A model generated the notes under the pieces. It was given only the letters and a program-made list of their open reading frames with translations. It did not search any database and had not been told where the DNA came from. The position numbers and the translations under genes are program-made. From positions 1,240,001 to 1,304,000 of the forward strand of contig JANUWI010000005.1 in the NCBI GenBank assembly GCA_025504975.1: DNA of 64,000 nt. Direction: 5' to 3'. This DNA comes from Plenodomus lindquistii (Eukaryota > Ascomycota > Dothideomycetes > Pleosporales > Leptosphaeriaceae). Positions 56,746 to 64,000 of this stretch are shown one piece after another; the stretch's first letter is position 1, and each line of letters opens with the position of its first letter.

Positions 56746-59455
56746 TTACTCGTCCCCCTCTTGCTCGTCCTCTTGCTCGTCCTCTTGTTCGTCCTCATCT
56801 GTGTCGTTGGCCCTCTTAATCAGATGATAGTAATTGTAAGCATATTGTGGTACATCCGCTGAATCATCTGACCTTTCACTCGCGTCTTCGCCTTCCCAAG
56901 GCGGCGTTTCTTCATGATAGTTTCGACGACGCCCTGTTGCATCCTGGAGTGCTGCAATATTGATCCAAGGTTCTAATATCAAGGTCCAGTTTGAGATTGC
57001 GCGGTGAAACGGAGATGGATTCCGAAGACGGGGTCTTCTAGGCTCACCGCGTATCCCGTGTATCATCTGACCCCAGATAATAGCATGTTGCGGAGCTCTG
57101 AAGGTATCTTGGAGATGCAAGAAATAGGCCCGGTTCGGGTCGTCTTCAAAGAGGTCTTCTCCGATCTAGGGTTGGAGGAACCATTCTTCGAAGTCATTCA
57201 AGACTCTGGCTTTGTAGAAGTCGGTAAATGCATAGTCGTGATTGCGAACTTCACGGTCTGTTGATTGGTAAACTTCAACATCGGGGTTGATCTCTTTGAC
57301 TATCGTTGAGTACAAATGCTGCCACGAGAGCGTGAGAGGGAGCGGAGGATCTTGTATATCCTGATAAGGAGACCAGATTCGCCAACTCGGCTCTGATTGG
57401 TCCACCTCATTGATGTAGCTGCGAATGTGGTGCGTGACATTCATCTGCTGCATCGCCGTCGATCGAGGGTACAAAGCCTCGTTCGCCCATTCATCGATGT
57501 GAGCTCTGTATGTGGCCTCGTTCACTCCTGTATCGTCCCTCCAACGTTCCATATTTGGTGGTGCATGCTCCTGACTGATAGCGAATGCGGTAAATTCTTC
57601 GCTTGGGCCATACTCTGGTCGAAAGTCCGCCAAAGTTTCTTCTCTGATTTGTCCGGATTGGACTCCATGCGTCCGGTCGAGCACTGCCAATCTTCGTTCG
57701 CATGTCTGCATAATTGTCACTACGTCTGGGCGATGCGCAGGTTCGTACAGAAGGCAATTCTGTACAAAGCGACAGAGGTGGACGCTATAATCGGTGGACA
57801 TGTCCCGGTCTGAAAGGTTTAATGGGAACAAAACATGGTAGGCCTGCAAATTCGCACCTTGAACATATCCGGATTGCTTCGGAATACATCGATCTTGTCA
57901 CCCAAGAAATTGTCGAAGGCATTAGCTCCATGTCTTGCTCGCATTAACTGCCATGCGACCAAGCCGAGTGACCACACATCGCTTTTCGATGAAACAGGCC
58001 ACTGATGGGGCGCATAATTTGCTGGCACCCATGGGCGACCATCAGGATCTTGTTCTGGATCGATAAGTGAAAACATTCGCTCCTGCGATAAACGTTAGTT
58101 CTTCACCTTTACGCAACTGAATACATTTGCAGGTGGGTTTCATATACGCGTTCCTGGTCTATGGACGTGCGAACCATCTTGATTCAGAACGCTGGATACT
58201 CCGAAATCAAATAACAAAATCCTTAGATAAGCTGGATACTTATGATGACGATCCTTGATTAATATATTGTGGTCTTTGATATCGTTGTGTACTATCGGAG
58301 CCCAAGGGGTGTCTGATGGTGTACCGGGGCTCCTACCTGAAGATGCACAACGGCCAGTCTCCAAGGCTGACAGGCTTTGGGCCAATTCACCCAATACACA
58401 CCAGATAAAGTGTTCGGAGACGGTTTTACGCTCGCCTCCTGGAAGTGGCCTAGAACGATATCAGATGGTGGCGTTCTCATGTAATGTTCCTCAGGCTACT
58501 TACGGAAGAGCCTCGTGTGCCTGTGGAATGCTTCGCAATGTACCAAGTGGCGAAAAGTCATTATACATGAACAACTCCTCATAATCCTCGTGAGCCTCAT
58601 TGAAGGTTCGTTTTCGTTTGTTTCGGTGACTATGTCCACGTGAAGGCAGGGTGTGTGTGCATCCCACATGTCCAAGTAGGTTATTGATACGGACCTCGTT
58701 CTGGGAATTGTCAAAGTGGTCTTCGGGTGCTGGTCGTTGGAATTTGGCGACTATTTGTGCCTCAATGAGGTTGGTGTCCGAGACTCGTACCAGGAGCCAG
58801 TTTGCTTTGTATGGTAAGGAGCCAAAGCTAGCACTGGTAATGACACGTGCGAATTTCCAACGCCCATTTAGACTTTCAGACATATGCTTTCGCTACCCAT
58901 AACTCGGATCCAGGGGTTCATCATATAGTGGGTCTCCGCGAAATGCTGGTGAGTGCTCGCCTGAGGAGGAAGACGGGGCGGATGACGTAGAAGAGGACCT
59001 TGCTCTCGATCCTGCTCTTGATCCTGCCTGAGAGTTCGCTCGGGAGCCCGCTCGGGCCCCAAATGGAGTTCTTAGGGGAGACGCAGAGGAAAAGTTCGGA
59101 GAAGCAGGCGCGTCTGCTGGCAGTGGAGGAGCCGCAAGGTCTCGGGGCGGTGGCTGTATGGGTACGCCCTTCATCTTAGTGACCCAATAATACTTCCTCT
59201 TCCGCCAAACGGCCACAATACGCGGCCCGGTAGCCAGGAGTTCTGTACAAGTTAGTCCTCATTCTCAGCTTTTTTGTGCTATCAGCTACCTGGATTGGAC
59301 TCTGAGTCGCCAAGGAATTTGTTCATTGCTGTGATGAATGCAACATGTTCCTCGGATGAGAGATTGTTGTAAAGCTCTTCATCTCCGTCTGCGAGACTTT
59401 CGTAGACAGTAAAACCATCCTGCTGGATTATGTTGGGCCGACGTGTGGCTGCCAT
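56746..59455 (-). pseudogene. Protein kinase with long N-terminal region, three in-frame stops
   Basis: Five exons fit one frame of 839 codons: 59,455-59,290, 59,242-58,504, 58,449-58,131, 58,082-57,888 and 57,843-56,746. The first two introns are ordinary GT..AG (47 and 54 bp). The third would need a GC donor (GCAAAT) and the fourth a weak GTATTC donor or is a frameshift. Residues 1-170 are a conserved-looking head (NIIQQDGFTVYESL) plus a Ser/Arg-rich linker. The kinase domain follows: VAK lysine, catalytic loop HNDIKDHN (HRD Arg is Asn), FDFG, SDVWSLG, and YEPAHRP. The C-terminal extension ends in an acidic DEQE repeat. Stops: TAG 58,893-58,895 (TGG to TAG, RIP type), TGA 58,140-58,142 (Trp expected), TAG 57,166-57,168 (CAG or TGG to TAG). 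The first stop splits off an apparent separate small gene, but the frame continues 9 bp later into the kinase ATG. Confidence 0.75.
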
Positions 59456-60413
59456 TGCCGCTTAGCTTTTGGTGGTAATGGAGTATTGACTGTCGCTCTC
59501 GCGGAAATTGACACCGAAGAGTCTGCTTTGACCAATTCATGCTGCTCAAGTATTTTAGTGAGTACTTGCAGTCGCTTCGCTTCCACCGTGAATTATCGTT
59601 GTGAGTCCGCATTTGGCCATATGTTGAAGACAAAGCGAAAAGACACAAGGCATCAAATCCTCCCTTAGCCGCAAACAACTTGCCATCGTCGGAGCGGTCC
59701 GTGTCAATGCTTGCAGAGTAAGATCATTCCCTGGGGCATAAAGATGCTGCGAGGTTTGCGTGGCTTCGTATTCTTAGGTTGCTGAGTCGTCACGTGCTGA
59801 AAGTCATATGTGAAACTTTGCAGATAATGTCTGTCCTGTGAATGGTCGTGAACCCTCCAATGAAGAGGCTGCGATGCAAGCTCATGTGTGGCCAATACAC
59901 CGCTAGGCTATCGTGGCTATGCCTTGTGAATTTTCAATCATCGGACCTGTGCGACCATTGTTGATGGTTCAGGCGTGCTCTCCACGCGTGAAGCGTTCAA
60001 CTGGCCACAAAATCGGCTTTCCATTTATTGTATCTTGGCTTCAAACCTCATTGAAAAAACGCATTTTATTGGCAATATTGTGATGCTTATATTGAATGTC
60101 ATCGCGGTATTTCGTGTTCTCATTATACGTATGCGGCGTGGTAGTAAAGCTAAAAGGACAGATTTTTATCGACCGTTACAGGGAATATCAGAACGCAGAA
60201 TGGAGCGATAGTAAAAGACATTGTAGCGAATACGAAGATTACCGGAAAATCGTATAAATGAGGAAACAAATTCGTGGCGGGCGAAAGGAGAACATCGCGA
60301 TTTCAAACGTATGGACGATGCGAACGAGGCTGACAAGTCTGTCGTGCTGCTTTGAGCAACGCTACTATGGCAAAAAGCCGTCAGTATCGGGAGTCGGACC
60401 AATCCTGCCCTGT
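59456..60413. other. Intergenic region between tandem minus-strand genes
   Basis: About 960 bp, holding the presumed promoter of the kinase gene. Several frames of 60-100 codons occur on both strands, but none has a family-like pattern or consistent start; I see no gene. Confidence 0.5.
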
Positions 60414-61452
60414 TCATGTGGCACCACAATGCTCATCAGGCTCGTAGGCGGCAGCACGTGTCACATCTGCTGACTGCTGGCTTTCGCCGACGTTTTCCAT
60501 ATTCCAATATCCGAGAAAGGTTGGCATCCAGTCCGGGTGAACGCGACCAAGGTCTTTGACCTTGACATTGTGCTGGATGGGATGGTGAATTCCAAAAAAG
60601 ATTCTCGAAGCTTGAGAAAGGCGTTCGCCCGCGATCAACTCGATAGGAATAGCGGTTTTCGAGAGAACTTGCTCGCCATCAAGAAGTCTAGGGACCGTTC
60701 CATAAGCATATGCGATAGCATGCTCCTGCGGGATGACACCTCGTTTCTTGGTCCCCTGATTGGAATAGCTGAATATGGGACTATTAACGTTAGACTGCAC
60801 AAACATCAATGAGGATAAAACTTACACCGCATAGCAGAAGCCCCTCTTGCGTCGTACCACAATGAACCGCCGTACTTGAGTATGAGCGAGTTCATTGTAG
60901 CGTACCCACGAAAGTGCAGTGTTATAGTCAGTTACCGCGTTGATTGTTGCATTAGACCCTGCGGGTTCCGTGAAGAGAATAGCGAAAACCTGTAAACTGT
61001 AAGCAACCAGGAAGGTTATAATCACAACGTACTGACAGTGCCTTCAATGAAGTAACTCTCGCTCCTTACGCAATATGCTAGCAGAATTAGCATGCTGAAG
61101 AGCCAAGAATGCTTGCGTTGCATACAAGAGTCCAGGTATTCGTAGTGACTGTTCGCTACTGGTGCTTGAAAATTGTATGATCCATTCACCGGGTTCCCTA
61201 CGCGATGAGAAGCTGGGCGAGCGTTGATACCGGAGGCAACAGAAGTGGACGGTTGTGGCAACACAGAATCACATCTCTCTGGCACTGGGGGCCAATCATG
61301 GAAGACCCAGGTCTCTACTTGATGTGAGCGAACTGCGTGCAAGGGTGCTTGAAAACCGTAGCAGTCATACCAGTGGAATAGTCCCAGCGCTCACGAAACC
61401 ATCTCTCATGTTCAGTGCTCCAACGATTCTGGTAATAATTTGAATCGGCCAT
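60414..61452 (-). pseudogene. DUF6590-domain protein gene with a frameshift in exon 1
   Basis: Three exons: 61,452-61,037, 60,989-60,826 and 60,768-60,414, with introns GTCAGT..TTACAG (47 bp) and GTAAGT..ATTCAG (57 bp). The C-terminal part matches the fungal DUF6590 domain: YFIEGTVFAILFTEPAG, then RRFIVVRRKRGFCYAV, GVIPQEHAIAYAYGTVP, and an HNVKVKDLGRV block. Exon 1 starts with ATG at 61,452 (MADSNYYQNRW) and must change frame near 61,360 to reach the frame that enters the domain; exon 1 is one base short of a whole codon number. The function of DUF6590 proteins is unknown. If the shift is a sequence error, the gene is intact and about 310 residues long. Confidence 0.65.
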
Positions 61453-62091
61453 TCTTGGGCGCAACCAACATGGCAGCTTGAGAGATAAGGCGAGTTACGT
61501 GTAGCTACAAACTGAAGACCACGTCGCAATGCAGGTGTTTAAATAAGCAGGTATGGTGATTGGCACATAGCAGAGCCGCACTGCGTCGGGACCGCGACAG
61601 CAGCGACATGGCTGTCTGGGAAATAGAGGAGTCATGCTGCCCTCCACACAGCAGCAGGGTGGAGACGGGATGCGTCTTGATGAGGGGACCAGGGCCGCGA
61701 CAGGCGCACTGAACGCATGTGCTGCGCCAAGGCAGTGCTACTCGCAACGCTAATCCTGAAGCGGCACCGGCCCGTGGATGTCGCTTTATGTGTCTTGCCG
61801 GCCGGCCGAAGACTGGATCGCATTCCGATGACCCCGGCTCAAGAGGCGCTTACTAGCGTTGTAGTACGCTGCTATACACATGCATCACGCTTCAGCTTCC
61901 CAGCCCTCCTTCTTCAACCTCACCGTAATCATGCCCCTCAGCGTCCGATGCCCAATACAAAGTGATCGCTATCGCGTACAGCCTTTGCGACTCGACTCGT
62001 AAGCAAGCCCTCGCCAAATGATTTGTTTGATTGCTCAAACCTGATACCAGATCACTCGACCGACAAAGACGACATCATTCTGTCATCAGCA
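61453..62091. other. Intergenic region between divergent genes
   Basis: 640 bp between the DUF6590 gene (minus) and the 618-residue gene (plus). It should contain both promoters. Short frames here (for example 61,717-61,965 plus) look accidental. Confidence 0.5.
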
Positions 62092-63948
62092 ATGTCGAAG
62101 AGTGCTGCATCTTCGATCAGTGGGAGAATCGAGATCCCACCGACGGCTTCAGGTGGCACTGCTCATACATCGTCTCACTGTCTCGATGTCGAGTCTCACA
62201 ACCCCAAGCATCATGACTTCACGGGGCACTCAATGCAGCCTCGTGTGCCCTTTGGATTGAACTCACCACCTCCACTACCAGTACTGCTTCCATCGGGATT
62301 CAAACTATCACCGCCTCCCTTGCCTGAGGTGTATGATGTTCAGAGGCTCAACGCATCCTCACGGCGTAAATCATTTGTTGACAGGTTGGATCACGAGCAA
62401 GAGGAATTGAGGGACGCTCGGGACCATATGCTGGGTTCGCGATTTAGACTTCGAGCTCGACGAAATGAGCTCCGAGATGCACGTATGGCGGCAAGCTCCA
62501 AGGACGGATCTCTCCTCAACATGTTACGGCAGCTTTTCTTTAAGCATGGTCTTCCGAAATACATCCAAGACGAACTTGAACAAGCTACGGATCTTCGCGA
62601 TAAGCTTGGTCCTATGGAGGCCAGCTATGATGCTCTCGAGATGGAGTATGCTACTGAGGAGTACAACTATACACTCCAGGAAACCACTTTTATTGAGGGG
62701 CTTGTGCAAAATGACCTGGTCCCTATCAACCCGCCTCGCCGGAATCTAGGAGATTCACAAGTTGCTCGTTTGACGTCTTTCGCAGTCGGTGTGACTCAAG
62801 AGTACGCAATGTCTCTAGCCAATCTTGAACTCCTTGATGACCTTGATCGTCCTCTACCCACGGACGAGACTGAAGTCGTTAGAAGCTCGCGTTTCTCGCA
62901 AAGCAAGAGCGATGCAGTCGCAATTTCTGACCACGGTCAAATATCTCGGGATTCACACACACGTATTTGGGCAATGAGAATGGAAAGAATAGATCAGTGG
63001 CTCGACGACCAGCTTTCCGAGATGCCACTGCGCGCATATCAATCGAGGGCGTACCAACTCACTGATACGATCCGTGATTTGACCGACGAGTATTGGAAAG
63101 AGCCGGCAACGCAGGGCTTGCTACCTGAGTTTCACACAGGCGACTCAACGATCTCGAGCGCTTCTATTAGTCCTCACACCTCTCTCAAAGCTCAGGGGCT
63201 AAGTCGTGGATCAAGGCTCTCGCAGACAAACGGCCCGGTCCATTCTGCGGGAGATGACGACAAACACGGATTGATGGAAGAACACGATACGAACAGAGTG
63301 TTGGAACTGATTAGTAGCTCGATCACCGCTGGGAACGATGAAGTGAACCGGTCACTGCACATTGTTGGTGGGATTGCTGTTTCAACCTCGACCGATCAAT
63401 CACTCAGCCGTCGCTCATCTTCAAGCATAGATCGAGGAACTGCCTCCACTTCGCACGACTCTTGTTCTGGAGGACATGGCACAGTTCGACCCGTCAAACG
63501 ATCTACTGACCACGGGTCACATGCGAGCAATTCCTACCGCCATCATTACTCAGCGTCCAGCAGTCAAAGCGCACCACCAACGCCAACACGACGCATCAAT
63601 GAACAAGTGGCAAAATCTCGAGTGCGATCGAGTTCTGACAGCTTCGACGAAGACATAGACAGAGTTTGGAACGATACCATGCCTCTGACAGAGGCCCTCG
63701 CACCATGCGGACCAACAACGAAATTGTTTACTTATGGTATGGACGCCTTATATCATGAGGCTGTTCCTAGTTCTCCACTACTGGTGGCAGCTCTGATTCC
63801 GCTACCACCAAGTCCCGCACTGATCTCAACTTCCATGGTAGATGTACCGACACTTCTGCGATCACAAGTGCTTGAAGTCCCTCCTGGCGTTGTTTGTGAC
63901 GAAGGCACTGCTCACACAATTGATCATACATTGTCCTCATTCACCTAA
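62092..63948 (+). CDS. Hypothetical coiled-coil protein
   Basis: A single exon of 618 codons from ATG at 62,092 (MSKSAASSISGRIEIPP) to TAA at 63,946-63,948. The frame is also open upstream to TTG at 62,023, but the first in-frame ATG is the likelier start. Residues about 60-85 are Pro-rich (NSPPPLPVLLP, SPPPLPEV). Residues about 100-225 are charged and helical with heptad-like spacing (DRLDHEQEELRDARDHMLG, RLRARRNELRDAR, and later a DLRDKLGPMEASYDALEMEY segment), indicating a coiled coil. The rest is Ser/Thr-rich and probably disordered, with basic RRINEQVAKSR near 525. There is no membrane segment or signal peptide. The family is not recognised, though similar Ser-rich coiled-coil proteins are common in Dothideomycetes. 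No lesions. Confidence 0.8.
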   Translation: MSKSAASSISGRIEIPPTASGGTAHTSSHCLDVESHNPKHHDFTGHSMQPRVPFGLNSPPPLPVLLPSGFKLSPPPLPEVYDVQRLNASSRRKSFVDRLDHEQEELRDARDHMLGSRFRLRARRNELRDARMAASSKDGSLLNMLRQLFFKHGLPKYIQDELEQATDLRDKLGPMEASYDALEMEYATEEYNYTLQETTFIEGLVQNDLVPINPPRRNLGDSQVARLTSFAVGVTQEYAMSLANLELLDDLDRPLPTDETEVVRSSRFSQSKSDAVAISDHGQISRDSHTRIWAMRMERIDQWLDDQLSEMPLRAYQSRAYQLTDTIRDLTDEYWKEPATQGLLPEFHTGDSTISSASISPHTSLKAQGLSRGSRLSQTNGPVHSAGDDDKHGLMEEHDTNRVLELISSSITAGNDEVNRSLHIVGGIAVSTSTDQSLSRRSSSSIDRGTASTSHDSCSGGHGTVRPVKRSTDHGSHASNSYRHHYSASSSQSAPPTPTRRINEQVAKSRVRSSSDSFDEDIDRVWNDTMPLTEALAPCGPTTKLFTYGMDALYHEAVPSSPLLVAALIPLPPSPALISTSMVDVPTLLRSQVLEVPPGVVCDEGTAHTIDHTLSSFT

Positions 63949-64000
63949 CGAGTTACAGGGCTCGTCACTTGCATTAAGGCTGCATGACAATTGCTCAAAT

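Noticed and set aside
59379..59895. Minus-strand frames of 99 and 63 codons upstream of the kinase start
   Set aside because: The first overlaps exon 1 of the kinase gene in another frame; the second has no protein-like pattern.
62023..62091. Upstream TTG start for the 618-residue protein
   Set aside because: TTG starts are very rare in fungal nuclear genes and an in-frame ATG follows at 62,092.

Overview
The window looks like a filamentous ascomycete genome (Pezizomycotina, probably Dothideomycetes). Introns are short (44-59 bp) with GT..AG borders, the gene families are fungal (a STAND-type N-terminal domain, DUF6590, an MFS sugar transporter), and one very large AT-rich block carries the mark of repeat-induced point mutation (RIP): TpA is in excess, CpA and TpG are scarce, and old reading frames are full of TAA/TAG where Gln or Trp codons are expected. 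This is inference from sequence alone; no search was run.

Layout. (1) 1-620: GC-balanced edge with the 3' end of a cysteine-rich gene. (2) About 620-40,150: an AT-rich, RIP-mutated transposon graveyard. It holds a pogo/Fot1 DNA transposon (1.5-3.4 kb), a 14.3 kb element bounded by 146-bp direct repeats with Ty3/Gypsy RT on the minus strand (4.06-18.32 kb), three tandem-repeat arrays (19.1-21.3 kb), a better preserved Ty3/Gypsy chromovirus with 214-bp LTRs (21.46-29.38 kb), a Plavaka/KDZ-type transposase (about 32-33.5 kb) and a second, inverted 5' fragment of the same chromovirus (38.5-39.28 kb). (3) 40,155-45,343: a GC-normal, apparently un-RIPed Ty1/Copia retrotransposon on the minus strand. 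Its gag and pol lie in one frame separated by a single TGA in the context TGA-CTA, and its primer site matches the 5' half of tRNA-Lys(CUU). (4) 45,343-49,540: more RIPed DNA with a solo LTR of the same Copia family (perfect 5-bp target duplication) and a second pogo copy carrying a 738-bp foldback element. (5) 49,540-64,000: a gene-bearing flank.

In the flank, two genes look intact: an N-terminal STAND-like domain joined to ankyrin repeats (minus), and a 618-aa conserved-looking hypothetical protein (plus). Four others are recognisable but broken: an ABHD12-like alpha/beta hydrolase, an MFS sugar transporter, a protein kinase with a long N-terminal region, and a DUF6590 protein. Several of their nonsense codons are the C:G to T:A changes that RIP makes, which suggests mutation leaking out of the repeat block or past duplication of these genes.

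The elements form layers of age: heavily RIPed pogo, Plavaka and the 14-kb element, then the moderately RIPed chromovirus and Copia solo LTR, then the pristine Copia copy. The most interesting single signal is the in-frame gag-UGA-CUA-pol junction, a candidate programmed stop-codon readthrough site. No tRNA, rRNA or CRISPR array was seen.
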